A stretch of 64,000 nucleotides of DNA from Symbiodinium microadriaticum (taxonomy: Eukaryota; Sar; Dinophyceae; Suessiales; Symbiodiniaceae), in assembly GCA_001939145.1 (NCBI GenBank), contig LSRX01000074.1:988932-1052931 (forward strand), written 5' to 3'. The notes below the pieces were generated by a model. The model did no database searches, was not told the origin of the DNA, and was given only the letters and a program-made list of their open reading frames with translations. Below are positions 53,370 to 64,000 of the stretch, one piece after another; position 1 is the stretch's first letter, and every line of letters begins with the position of its first letter. Made by a program: the position numbers and the translations under genes.

Positions 53370-53448
53370 GGAGAGAGGGGAGGGGGGGGAGGGGAGGAGA
53401 AGGGGAGAGGGGAGGGGAGGGAAGGGGAGGGGAGGAGCGAGGGGAGGT
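53370..53448. repeat. GGGGA purine tract
   Basis: About 78 bases of almost pure purine with many GGGG runs spaced by A or AGA; suited to G-quadruplex or triplex formation. Encodes Gly-Arg-Glu repeats forward. Confidence 0.9.
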
Positions 53449-54084
53449 CGTTTTGTCATCATTTTCTCATAATTTCGGCTGGGCCGCTTCATTTTTCCAT
53501 CACTGCGGTTATCATTCCCGCTGGAGCACTTCGTTCATGTCTCATTTCTTTCGGATCCCTTGTTTTGCTTGGTAGAGGGGGACAGACTGAGAGGTACTCT
53601 ATAAACAGCGAGAGTCGCAGACAGCTACACCGGGACATGCGTAACAAAGGACGACAACGTCAAGGCTAGTAAGTCAGAAAGATACAACAGACACAAGCTT
53701 TTAGTAACAAGGCTTCAGAGGAACATGTATGAGCAGCAGATGCACGGACAACCTGATATGCATGATCTCTGGAGGATGCACACTATCTAAGGCGCACAAA
53801 AGTACATCGATGAACGAGATGTCTGACCAATCAAAGGGCGAGCATGCACGTACACGTACATGGCTATGGAAGAACGATACACAACTCATAACAAATGATG
53901 GCACCGAACCATGGCACAAAAAAGAACGATATTGAAATCATGAAGGGAATGCTCCAGCAAATGATGCAAATGATGAAACAATTCATGTTGAAACTCATAG
54001 GCTGCCCACGAAAGAATGTCATACTCTTAACTTGTACTATACAACAAGCCATACAAACACAAAGAACTCATCCCTTTACAAATA
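53449..54084. other. Unassigned, AT-richer
   Basis: Frames of about 70 codons on both strands over 53701-54107. The minus one (54052-53864) is hydrophobic (NMNCFIICIICWSIPFMISI), but the forward one is a Met/Gln-rich helix over the same bases, so the signal is not decisive. Confidence 0.35.
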
Positions 54085-54620
54085 GGCATACTAGGTATTG
54101 CCCATAACCCCTTTACTACTAATCATACCAAAGACAAGCTTGGGCATGCCCGTTGTAATACTAATCGTGCTATGTTTCGCCTACAACCCCTCGCCCAAAT
54201 AAACATGCTAAATGTCAAACCCCCTTTGTACCACGAATCTGACTGACAATGTATTGCCTATAGCCCCTCAAACACCAAATACCCACATGAATGATCATGC
54301 TAAAGTATTGCTTATCCCCCTTGTGCTGGTAATCATACTATGTTTCCCTACTACAGCCGCCATTGCAATCCGCGTCGTCATCGCTATTTCCCTAATAGGG
54401 CCGTTTTCACAATCTTCATCATCATCGTTGATTCCCTAGTAGTAGAATCGTCAGGGCAATCTATATCATCAGCTTTGTTTCTCGAATATCTTGCCTAGAA
54501 CCCGAACCATCCGAACAGGAATAAGCATGCTATGTGTTGCCTAAAATCCGTTTACTATCATCCAAGCGCAAACATTCGTGCTAAGAATTGCATATACCCC
54601 CTCTACAATCACACCAAAAG
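54085..54620. repeat. Degenerate tandem repeat, ~55-85 base spacing
   Basis: Seven recognisable copies of a core like GCTATGTATTGCCTATAACC followed by CCTTTACTACTAATCATAC variants (near 54093, 54168, 54250, 54300, 54338, 54527 and 54580). Spacing varies with insertions. The stretch 54360-54470 between the fifth and sixth copies does not show the core. AT-rich compared with the rest of the window. Confidence 0.6.
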
Positions 54621-55810
54621 GTTCAATATTAATCACGAGCACGTTATTAAAGAATCCTTACGTATTCTATTGTGTCTAGCAAAACCTGCAGCGACAAGCA
54701 TCATCATGATTCGTATCACCACCATCGAATAATCCTGTATCACTGCCTCCGAATATTGTATTGTTTTCATGCGTATCTAAGCCATACAAAACAGATCAAA
54801 ACACGAGCCAGCATCCATTTTTTGATAGTTCAGTTTTACCATTGCACGAGATCTGGTATCATGTTGAAAAAGTATCCTTTTATGCAATGCCAGCACTTTC
54901 AATCAGGCCCAGTTGTAAGGACATGCGTGTCCACGTGGCAACAGCAAGCTGTTTCCCATCTAAGTTGGTTGGCAAGCGAATATTTGGCAGCGCTTCTAGT
55001 TTACGTACCCAAACACAACTATTAGTTGTGAATATACTATTCAAGCACAACTTACATGCATGTGATCCGTCTAGTCTAGTATTCAGTTTACGTGTTCGAA
55101 TATTCGTCTGGTATCAAGTAACCTAGTTTCTCGCAGTTACTGACAAAGTATGCCACTTCCTGAGAAGCCATATTGAACTAGTATTTCACACACTGGTACG
55201 GAGAAAAACCAAAAACGTAGCGCACCAAATGACCACAACACGTAGACTTATATAGAAGCTAACCTGAGTCTTATATTCGATGAAGCCTTCAATGAAGCCG
55301 TGATTGATGAGCGTCTCCTTGGATTGCAATGTACAAGCCAACAAGATGTTACATGTGTGCTTTAGGGCAGTAGTCTCTGTGGGTACTATATCTCCAGCAA
55401 ACTGTATATCATAAAACTAAATGCAAGGTTATGATAAGGTTTTATCAACATATCGCACTTACTGCAAAGAATATGCATCTGCTATACATGTAACAGACCA
55501 TGCGACCCAGCAATTCTATTGTATTGTTCATTCGCACGTGAGTGTATGTATGCAAATATCACATACAAGGCCTCATACTACAACATGTTTGAAAGCACTG
55601 GACATGTTGTTGACGCAGACACGCACATCTTATGTGGGTCGGAATCCGACATGGATGCTCTGGAATCCAGCCATTGTCGATAGACTTCTTGATGTGCTTG
55701 GCGTTTGGGCGTGCCAAACTGATGATGGGCCTATCACTCGAGGATGCCGTGGTGGTTGAAGGACAATCAGCAACAGTTATATGGTTCCCACCAGCCCGTC
55801 TGCATTGACA
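54621..55810. other. Unassigned, AT-richer
   Basis: A 112-codon forward frame at 55421-55759 ends KALDMLLTQTRTSYVGRNPT and WMLWNPAIVDRLLDVLGVWA, moderately protein-like, with no family recognised. Otherwise nothing firm. Confidence 0.35.
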
Positions 55811-56084
55811 CCGACATTGAAAAAGTTAACTTCAATGCGCCCAGTCCGGGACAATGCAGCCAGGCCCAAGAACCAGGAACCAAGATGCCGCAGGACTCTT
55901 GAAGCTTGGTTCTTGCTTCCAAGGGCCTGGCTGCACTGCACTGAGATATGCATTGAAGAACTGAACTTTAATGTGCCCGGGCCCCAGGAGCCAATATCCA
56001 AGATTCAAGAGTCCAGGGCACTTTGATGCCTGGTTCTTGGTTCCACGGGCCTGGGTGCATTGAAGTTATATTTGTCAATGTCGG
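55811..56084. mobile_element. MITE-like foldback element (274 bases)
   Basis: Ends in 28-base terminal inverted repeats, 55811-55838 (CCGACATTGA...TTCAATGC) and the reverse complement at 56057-56084, with about three mismatches. Inside, the arms continue with diverged inverted copies of AGGCCC/AGAACCAGG and GGACTCTTG, and there is a second internal hairpin around 55905-55985. The flanks ATTGACA (left) and ATTGAAA (right) could be an imperfect target-site duplication. No transposase frame. This is the structure of a non-autonomous miniature inverted-repeat element; family unknown. Confidence 0.6.
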
Positions 56085-56174
56085 ATTGAAATAAGGCAGT
56101 TTAGCATAACTCATGTGCATGCTCATGCATGTAGCGAAACATACTGATTTGCGCTGCAAAATTCAGGTGCCAGA

Positions 56175-56400
56175 TGTGTGTGTATATATATAGTATACAT
56201 ATATATATATACACATATACATATGTATGTATGTGTGTACATGTATGTATGTATGTATGTATGTATGTATGTATTTATGTATGTATGTATGTATGTATGT
56301 ATGTATGTGTATACATATAGGTATATAGGTATACAGGTATAGTATAGGTCTATATGTATATGTGTATATGTGTGTGTATATATTTATGGATAATACACAC
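56175..56400. repeat. TATG/TA tetranucleotide and dinucleotide tract
   Basis: TATATA-rich start, pure (TATG)n at about 56236-56308, then ATAGGTATA-type imperfect units. Minus frames read Tyr-Ile-His-Thr. Confidence 0.95.
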
Positions 56401-56639
56401 CGGTTTGTAGATAACAGTTCAAGGCAAAAACGGTTTGGAGTGAGTTTTTTGTGGGGGGTACCACATATATCTTTACATACATACAACTGTCTTCATGTGT
56501 GTTCACAAAATGTGTGTACATACGTACATACATCTACACACATACATACACAGATGCGTACATATGTAGATACTTGTGTGTATGAAGTTGTATGTAGTTG
56601 TATGTCCACGACAAGCAGTAGATATGCATGTCTGAGTGT

Positions 56640-56730
56640 GCTTATTAAACATATGAGTATATATACTTATATGCATATACTTATATATATATATGTATGT
56701 GCATGTACATGTTCATGTTTGTTATTCATA
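56640..56730. repeat. TATA/CATG imperfect repeat
   Basis: ATATACTTATATGCATATAC-like units and CATGTACATGTTCATG; a continuation in style of the preceding tract. Confidence 0.75.
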
Positions 56731-58123
56731 GTTATACATGTTTTTTATCTGCTTGTGTATTTTCTTTTATTCAACTGCAAATTTGGTACAAAAGTAAGTG
56801 ATTAAACCATATAAATGTTTTTGGCTATTTGCCTATACAACTCTATACACAAACATCTGCATGCACAAATACATGGGTCATACACCAGGATCACGCCTAT
56901 GCTCGTGGCGGAATGTTTACATCGGCAGACATTCGAAGAGAAGTAGATGGACGAGGGCTTGGCTGAGGTGCTCTAGCAAGCCCACTGGTTGGGCAGCTGG
57001 CAGACAAGTTGCTGAAAGACGGCTCCTTGGCACTAACCCTGTCAGCACCAAAGACGACTTCCTAAACCCAAGCCGAAGCACCGAAAGGCTCATGGCGCTT
57101 CGCCTAAAGCTGTAAACCCCCAGCCACCAGAACTTGGGCGTGGATGTGCCTGGGAGCATGTGGTGCCCCGAATCAAATGGACTGTTGCATGGGTAAACTC
57201 AGTCTTAGGTAACCCAGGTAAGCTCAGTTTGGGGCGCCGGTCCAGGGAGAGCGCTTGGCCCCATTGCTCTAAATTCTGCAAACGTCTAAAAGCCGCGGCC
57301 CCCGCCCCACTCCCCACTTGTTGAAGGTCCTCCATGCTTTGGTCGCGAATTTTGGTGTAGAAGGATCACTCAAATCAAGCCACAGAAAACCTTGTAAAAT
57401 CCCCAAGCCGGCTTTCGGGGCCTGGGAGTGTGCCCCAAACCCCAAATGTAGCAATCTGTTTTTCAGAGGTTGGGACGTCAGCTCCCTTCGGCGGGTCTTC
57501 CAAGGCCTTTCAATGGCAGCTGTTGGTTTTCGCTTGGTTTGAGGGCTTCGCATTATTAAAGATTCAAAGGTGGTTGTTCCGGAGTTGAGGGTTCAGAATA
57601 GACAGCGAGAGCCTCTGGTAATCGTAGCTCTGGTTCAGTTCAAGATTTCGGGCGTTTTCCTGCTTGTGGCTTCGTGTTGTGGTCTGTGGCTTGGAGGCTT
57701 ACCTAGATCCAAGATTTGTCCCGCATACTAAATCATTACTGGTATGCTTCCCGGGTTCTGAAAAGTGCACAATTTCGAACTACGACGCCCCGTAGCCTGC
57801 ACAGCACTGGCGAGGATAGATCAAGCTCAACATCCAGCAAAACAGCAAGTCTAACGCACCTCGAGACACAGCACCAACACCGTCAAAGACTGCAGCCCAA
57901 CCCGCAAATGCCCAACCCTACAGCCAAATCCCCAATCCTACACCCCAAATTTCAGCACCCTCCAAACCCCCAAACTTTGACTAGCTAGCCTATTTGCGAC
58001 GCAAGTCCTCCAGCACCTAAACCCTTAGCCTGGTTGGAGGAGCAGAATCCTCGAGCCTCGAACCGTCGAGATTGGGATTTGGATTTTGGTTTCGGGTTTG
58101 CTGATTCAGGGTTACTGATGCCT
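56731..58123. other. Unassigned unique sequence
   Basis: Forward 56798-57115 (105 codons) and minus 57269-57553 (94 codons) are the longest frames; neither is recognised. Degenerate telomere-like AACCCTACAGCCAAATCCCC and similar strings lie at about 57895-57990. Confidence 0.4.
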
Positions 58124-58146
58124 GATGACACACACACACACACACA
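58124..58146. repeat. CA microsatellite
   Basis: About ten CA units. Confidence 0.95.
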
Positions 58147-58587
58147 GAGTATGGACCTGATCCCAATTCCCCAATCCCAGCAAACCTAAAATTGCCTGAC
58201 CATGCAACACTGTACATGCTGGCATGTGGGTTTATGTTCACCTCGCTGCGATTTTGCAGCTTCCCTTCAGGAGGTCCCACGCCACGTACCATAAATTTGA
58301 ATACAAGGTTAACAGCCAACTCCCACAACAGCAACGCAAAAACGCGGAAACCCTCGACTCGATCCTAAGCCCCGATCCCCAGGCACCGCTTTCTTCGGTG
58401 GCGCCGTTTGCATGCTCCTGAACGCGTTTCTGGGCCCCTCCCTAGGCCGGTCGCTCTCCGGTGTCCGGGATTCAGGTTTCAGGGTCTCGGCTTGGAGAGT
58501 TAGAAGGCTTCAGGGAGGTGAACAAGCAGATGGTTCCACACATGTATGATGCATTACTGAGACTCATGAGGATGAGAGTGATGGTGC

Positions 58588-58688
58588 GGAGAATGATGAT
58601 GATGATGATGATGATGATGAGGATGAGGATGATCACGAACGTGATGATGATTATGATTATGACCGTATGGTGATAATGATCACGAAGG

Positions 58689-58727
<39 letters not shown>

Positions 58728-58855
58728 CGATGATGATGGCCGTATGGTGATGATGACGATGATGATGGTGCTGAGGATGACGGATGATGATGGTGAGGGT
58801 GAGGGTGATGGCGAGGAGGAGGAGGAGGAGGAACAGGCGCAGGAGGAAGACAAGG
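58588..58855. repeat. GAT-rich array grading into GAGGGT and GGAGGA
   Basis: Blocks of GATGAT separated by GATCACGAACGTGAT and GACCGTATGGTGAT-like spacers, each appearing twice (about 58628-58690 and 58735-58760), so a ~90-base higher-order unit is present. It ends in GAGGGTGAGGGTGA and GGAGGA blocks. Forward poly-Met/Arg and reverse poly-Ile/His frames are artefacts. Confidence 0.9.
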
Positions 58856-58859
58856 AGGA

Positions 58860-61560
58860 CTTTCATGTGGGATAGTTACTGTAAGCTGACGTGTCTAGTC
58901 TTTTTTCATCATCTTTTTCATAGCCACAACCCGAAGCTTTTTCACCCCGAAGTTTCCATTTTGAATCCCAGGACCGCAAGGACTGTTGAACTCCACCTCG
59001 CCAGCAACTGCCCTCTTTAAATGCATCGCATTTCGCTGCGCTCAGCGAGTCCAGGGCCGCTGAATGGGACTGCAGCTGAAAGCTAACTCCTGATGTCCTC
59101 AACACAGAACACAAGGCTCTGATGGCAAAGATGCCATGACAATCCTGGTTCCAGTATCAGGTGATCGTACAGTCTCACTTTGAAAAGCAGCTATCAATCA
59201 GACACGGGGTCTTGTGCACTGGATCCTTCACAGCGGACGTGAAGAATAACATCTGTAATTAGAACCAGCATCTGCCGCCTCAACTATTTCCAAGGAAACA
59301 TGCATAATGTACCAGTGAAAAGTGTTCGAAGTCAAGGTGGCAACTGCACCAACGAAAGTAAAAACAAAAAAAAAGACTCCGGTTTCTGGCAGTTCCCATG
59401 CAGCACTTTCGGATTAGGAGGTGTCCGGGTCTCGTTTTGGTAAGGTCGTACGATCTGGTACTTCTCTAAACGTCCGAAAAGGAGGAACAGTCCCCCCCAA
59501 GGAGGATCCTGATCTCCGAAGCTTGGAAACTGTAGAGCTAGGCCCACGCTCGCACACGATGCAAAAGCGTAGACCTAAACCCCCTAAAAACACATCGCTT
59601 CCACTCACCTGTCAGGAACGGTTGGTCAGGCGGGATTTTCTGCCGCTGTCGCGCTGAGCTTGCTTCTCTTTTGCCATCCTTTTTTCTCGGCACCCCTTCT
59701 AGATCTCCCTCAAATCCGAACCCTGAAATTGAAGCCCGAGCCCTGCCGTTGTCTCTTCCGTCTCGCATGGATCCCGCGTCCCGTCTTGTCTCTGTAGCGA
59801 GACCTCGTCCTGCTTCAGGGCTTCAGTCAGGCAATAGTGGTGCCTTACCAGGGCTTGATAAGCTTTTCATTGCTTGTATTTTCGCTTCGAGTCCACACAG
59901 AAAACCCAAAGCGTCAGTTTGGGTTTTCTGCCGAATCCTGGGTTTCGCTGGCTAGGTCAGAGCTTTTGTGGCTTTGCCCAATAAATACACAAGCCGGAAA
60001 GCAGCATGACTTGTCAGCGTCCTCTGTACACCCTGAGCCCTAAACTCCTAAACCCTGAACTCTACCCGAAACCCGACATGCAGGCTGATGCGGGTGACTT
60101 CGTTATTGCCGCTACCGTATAGTCTTGCATCTGGGGCATGTCCTTGCAAGCAGGTGGCTCTGCTGGTGGCCGCAACAACGCTGAAGCTTGGTTTAGACAT
60201 GTTTGGACTGTTCTTCTGAAACTGACCGTCTGGATTTGGTGCACAGGGTGGATAAGCAACTCTCCTGATCATGCACTACATCCCTCAGCCAGTTTGCGCA
60301 GTGTCCTTCTTCGGCTACTTCTTCAGGGATCGGTGACCCAGTGCGACTAGTCCCTCTCGACATCATGACAGGGTAATCTCCTACGGGGATTCGGTGAATT
60401 CGTTGGGGCAGAAGCTGCACCCTTCTACCATACCCCTTGTACGAGGTGGCATCCATACTCCCGTCGCCCTAACTAGGGCAAGTACGGCAAACTATCGGGT
60501 CAAACATTTCCGCTGAACTTGCGGTTGAGGCGTCGAGAACTTCTCGCTATGCTCAAGCCAAAGCTCATGCCAAAACTCTGCACTTCTAGTTTTGCGGTGT
60601 TTGCGTGCTTAGGAGACGTAGTTGTTGAACAAGATTTCGAGTGCCGTCATCGCCTCGGAAACCCGGAGCCTCACACCCTGCAAACCTCTTTTCAGGCCGT
60701 CGTAGTCTAAGGATTTAGGCTTTTGTGACTTTGTGACTTTGTTGAGCTCGGATTTTGCAGTCAAACGGTTTTCTAACCAGGAAGTCTGCGGACAGAGCCG
60801 GGCTGTTCTGCACCCACGCCGACCTCAGCCCACGCTATGCTGGTGTATCCTTGGCTACAAGCAAGGATAGATGTTGATCAGATGTGCCGTGGTTTGTGCT
60901 CACGTGTTGAGAGCCTGTTTTAATAATCGTACCAATCATCCTTCCGCAGCCCATACAAAAACCACCATGAAGGATGCTCTAGGTATCGATGCAGCTGTAC
61001 ATGACGTGGCTTTGGGACTCTGCATTCTGCAGTTTCCAGTTCTCCTGGTTGGGCTCGTCTCGGATTTCAAAGGCTTGAAGGGTTTCGTAGCGGTTATGTG
61101 AGAGTTTGCCCGTCAGAGCACAGCCAAACCTAAGTGTCAGTCAAAGCAGTCTACAAATCCGGCAGTTTATAGGCCTGCAGGGGAGGGGCTAGGGTCAGGG
61201 CTTTTCTTCAGAAGGAATCTGGGCGGGATGCAAGTTCGTGTACCCTCGCGGATCAGACACTCTCCGGTCCAACTCACCTGGACCTTCCCTTTCCCGATGC
61301 CTCCACTCTGAGTTTCTGGCTCCGGGAGCCTTCTTGCAGTTCCCCGTAAAGCGAGGGCTTCAACTCTATCCTCACTCCCTCTAAACAGCACCATTCACAA
61401 GTTGATTACATGCAAACCAATATGGTGATTGAAACATTTACTGCATTTGCATGTTTCCGGCTCCTAATGCGCACAAACAGTTGACATAAGTGCTCATTGC
61501 ACTGCTCTAGTAACTTAGTAGGGATGATACACGTGGTGATGACGGTATTGCTGGAGAACT
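58860..61560. other. 2.7 kb unassigned unique sequence
   Basis: Frames are up to about 94 codons (59671-59955 forward), none recognised. Telomere-like CCCTGAGCCCTAAACTCC and CTAAACCCTGAAC lie at 60022-60062. 60871-61101 forward contains VALGLCILQFPVLLVGLVSD, a possible isolated membrane helix. Confidence 0.4.
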
Positions 61561-61588
61561 CATGATGATGATGATGATGATGATGATA
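61561..61588. repeat. GAT microsatellite
   Basis: Eight or nine GAT units. Confidence 0.95.
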
Positions 61589-61704
61589 AGGCATTTCGAA
61601 AATAAATCAAGTCGTAACGTGGGACCAACACTTTGACTATAAATACAACTTTGATACAAAGAAATCCTTTAAAATATGGTTCCGTGGGCTTAAGGAGGGG
61701 GGTG

Positions 61705-61797
61705 TAGCACATACATGTATGTGTGTGTGTATGTATATATATATATATATATTTATATGTGCAAATAAATATATATCTATATATATATATATGCATG
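61705..61797. repeat. TGTG/TATA dinucleotide tract
   Basis: GT units followed by two TA blocks separated by TTTATATGTGCAAATAAATA. Confidence 0.9.
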
Positions 61798-62371
61798 CAC
61801 ATCTACCTGGACCAACCTATTGAACAAATCTGCATGAGTGAGTGCACTTGCGTTGAGGCCAAGAAGATAGACTGATGCAGCATGTTCCACAGGCATTTCG
61901 GCATGAGTGTACATGTAGGTGTATTTGCGTGTATACACGCAGTTGCAAAGAGAAAATGGATAACGATAACATGGAGCAGAACGTGAAGTGTACGATAGCA
62001 CACCATTGAGATCTGCCGAAGTCTCTCAGGCATTGTTGGCATTGTCCTCCACCGCAGGACGTTTTGTGTAGGCTTAGTGTTCGGGGTGTGGAACGGTTGG
62101 GTGTTTGGATGTAGGATATTGAGCAGTACCGGCTTAATCATGGCTAAGTGATGCAACGTTGTTGCCAGGATCGTAACTGCTGTATCCCAGCTGAACTCGC
62201 AAGTCTTCAGGGCTTTGTACGCCGAGTCGTGAGGTCTGCCCACCCAAGAAGTTCTTGCTTTGCAAACCTACGGCGCCTACGGGTTGTACGTTCTAAATGA
62301 AGACTGCCGGGCCCGAGAACCACGCAGGAATGCTGTCTGTCTTGCGCATCAGTCCCCAGCGTTAGACACAG
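61798..62371. other. Ambiguous region upstream of the transporter-like exons
   Basis: Plus strand has a hydrophobic stretch at about 62067-62145 (CVGLVFGVWNGWVFGCRILS) that would suit a transporter helix. The minus strand has a 146-codon frame (61803-62243) with LHVLLHVIVIHFLFATACIH. They overlap partly and I cannot choose between them. Confidence 0.3.
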
Positions 62372-62792
62372 CAAGTTCCCTAGTTATGAGTAATTATCAT
62401 GGGATCGGGACCATCCTGCTGTGGACATACCTGCCGAGTCTCACGTTGGAGGATGGTGTGAAGTCCTACCCACAGCAATTTCAAGCGCAATTCCCAGAGC
62501 CCCATCCACGCTCCCATTGTAGATAATCCTGAACTTCAATCACTCCTGGAAGGAGCCATCGCGCCGATCCCGGTGACATGGCAACAAGGGGCTTGCTCCG
62601 GCTTCATGCTAGAAGGTTGGCGCCCACATCCCGTCGGGCCTCGCGGGACTCTATGCACTGACCGTGGCACTGTTCGGGTGGTGTGCCGTTGCTGACAACA
62701 TGGGTCGTGTCATGCACTAGAAGTGAAGATTGGGATGCTTAGGTGTGGATCATGATCTGCATCTGGCTGAGAGCCCCAATTCACGAAACCCT
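62372..62792 (+). CDS. Candidate major-facilitator-type transporter exons, 34-40 base introns
   Basis: Four frames join with phase kept and GT-AG borders. Exon A 62372-62457 contains MSNYHGIGTILLWTYLPSLT. Intron 62458-62497 (40 bases). Exon B 62498-62572 reads SPIHAPIVDNPELQSLLEGA then IAPIP. Intron 62573-62612 (40). Exon C 62613-62708 reads KVGAHIPSGLAGLYALTVAL, FGWCAVADNMGR. Intron 62709-62742 (34). Exon D begins VWIMICIWLRAPIHETL and meets a GTAAGC donor at 62793. A helix ending in L-P-S, then a helix followed by G-x3-A-D-x2-G-R, resembles the helix/loop 'motif A' of the major facilitator superfamily, which moves small solutes across membranes. A complete transporter needs twelve helices; only three or four are seen, so this is a fragment or the rest is unrecognised. 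Confidence 0.35.
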
Positions 62793-62984
62793 GTAAGCAG
62801 GCATGGAGCGAACATCTTTCCAGCAGCCCCCATGGTGTTGAACCCCACGCTTTTCAACCCCCGCTCGTTTCACCCTTTCATCGATTTCGGGATTGACGCT
62901 TCTGGCGTGGGTATACACCCGAGCCACTGTAGGAAGCTAACTTCTGTTTGATGTGAATTTCGGTAGCTTAGTTCTTCGGCATAG

Positions 62985-63068
62985 ATTTGGGTCTTGGGCC
63001 TTGCACGAAATGGGTTTTATTTTGGATGGGGAATTGTAGATGCACTGGAACCAGTACTTTGCAAAATC
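62985..63068 (+). CDS. Exon-like frame downstream of the transporter exons
   Basis: Bounded by a GGCATAG acceptor and a strong GTAAGT donor at 63069. It is exactly 28 codons (IWVLGLARNGFYFGWGIVDA, LEPVLCKI), aromatic and hydrophobic. The next acceptor, after a CCGTTCCTTCTAG pyrimidine tract ending 63121 (53 bases), continues in phase QFATISTHNNHGKA. It may belong to the same gene as 62372-62792; the link across 62793-62984 is unresolved. Confidence 0.3.
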
Positions 63069-63121
63069 GTAAGTTACCGGAATGCTGCCACTGTTTTGAC
63101 TGAGGTTGCCGTTCCTTCTAG

Positions 63122-64000
63122 CAGTTTGCTACCATCTCCACACACAACAACCATGGAAAAGCATAAAACATGCAATAGAAACAGCATGCTCAACAATGAT
63201 TAGCGGTTAACGTCTGGGGGCATTGTTCTGGCGGTTTTAAACCTGCGAGGTAGTCTCAGACCGAAACACAAATCTGCAGACTGCTGCCATTCGTGCTCTC
63301 ATTCGCTGGTTCAACTTGTCAACCATTTACTTTCATTGCTTTTCGGGTGGACGGTGTGTCACTTCGCCCTTGCTCCGCACAGAAATCAATCAAGACGATG
63401 ACTGGTCAAATCATACAAGACTGAAACATTTATGGAAGACGGGCCTTGGCTTTGTTGGACCAGAGAAGGCCGAACCCTCGAGATCCCAAGACCAGGAACC
63501 CCCAAACTGAAACTGAGCTCTAAGGTTCCGGAGTAGGTTAAGTCGGTAGCTGCTTGGACTCTTAGCGGTACTTGGGTATTTGCGGCTTCTGGGTTGTTTG
63601 GTTTAGGGCTGTGCGGTATGCGAAGGGTCCCTCGGGTCTACGTTTTCAAGTTGAGGGCTTGGGTAACTTGCGTTTTCTGGGTTTGGATTATGTTTAGTGT
63701 GGTGCCCACGATCATCAGGTTCCCATTATGAGATTCCTGCTTTCACTCAGCCCACAGGCACAGGCCTTGAATCCCTAAACCAAACTCGAAAATCAGGACC
63801 CACGCCTCTTACTCAATTCTACACCGAACGGTGAACCGAAAACCCTAATGATAGCAACAGCCTGGCAATCGTAGCAAGGGGCAAACAGAAAGAGCTATGT
63901 GCGGTTTACATGTAACAGTAACGCTAGCAACAACATAGTTCAGGTAATTGAGTTCATCGGCAAGCTGATTGACGAAACAGGTTCCTTTGGCTGGGGTCTC
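63122..64000. other. Unassigned end of window
   Basis: A 64-codon forward frame at 63316-63510 is not recognised. Telomere-like strings occur at about 63773-63790 (CCCTAAACCAAACTCG) and 63840-63848 (AAACCCTAA). If a gene continues from 63 kb, its remaining exons are not visible to me. Confidence 0.4.

Noticed and set aside
55809-55980. Small gene in the 55.8 kb foldback
   Set aside because: Short frames on both strands mirror each other because of the inverted repeats; no independent coding signal.
1-64000. tRNA, rRNA, snRNA genes
   Set aside because: I looked for conserved tRNA B-box-like strings and rRNA core motifs by eye and saw none. A covariance-model scan (tRNAscan-SE, Infernal with Rfam) would be decisive.

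Overview
This is eukaryotic nuclear DNA from a repeat-rich assembly, with short N gaps at 19235-19263 and 33178-33192 and single Ns at 10938 and 14800. I see no bacterial operons, ribosome binding sites, CRISPR arrays, rRNA or tRNA genes. A relative of the dinoflagellates, or another alga with a complex plastid, is the best guess. The basis is two degenerate pentatricopeptide (PPR) motifs of the 'AAC-R/K-G-x-QWQ-x-A' type near 0.5-0.95 kb, plant/alga-type telomere-like CCCTAAA runs, and very heavy simple-sequence DNA. The lineage call is tentative. The candidate introns here are very short (29-53 bases), which is not typical of core dinoflagellates.

Layout. 0-5.4 kb: degenerate telomere-like repeats, a decayed PPR gene and a minus-strand membrane-protein candidate. 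5.4-15.8 kb: a composite satellite in which about seven full or partial copies of a ~1.2 kb unit, each carrying the same decayed reading frames, alternate with a second module of CT microsatellite plus a ~45-base minisatellite. 15.8-36.7 kb: mostly unique sequence with simple repeats, a foldback element and scattered exon-like frames on both strands. 36.7-46.4 kb: one 9.6 kb minisatellite of 42/43-base units with an inverted block of about 0.5 kb inside it. 46.4-64 kb: exon-like frames (including possible major-facilitator-type membrane segments at 50.5 kb and 62.4-62.8 kb), trinucleotide arrays, a perfect 34-base inverted repeat and a MITE-like element.

No complete gene can be called with confidence. 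Outside the repeats no open frame exceeds about 200 codons. Where I list coding candidates, I rely on protein-like composition, hydrophobic segments and phase-compatible GT-AG junctions read by eye. That procedure has many degrees of freedom, so the confidences are low. The firmly supported content is the repeat architecture. The most notable parts are the minisatellite whose unit is open in five of six frames, its inverted block, and the ~1.2 kb unit with recurrent reading frames.
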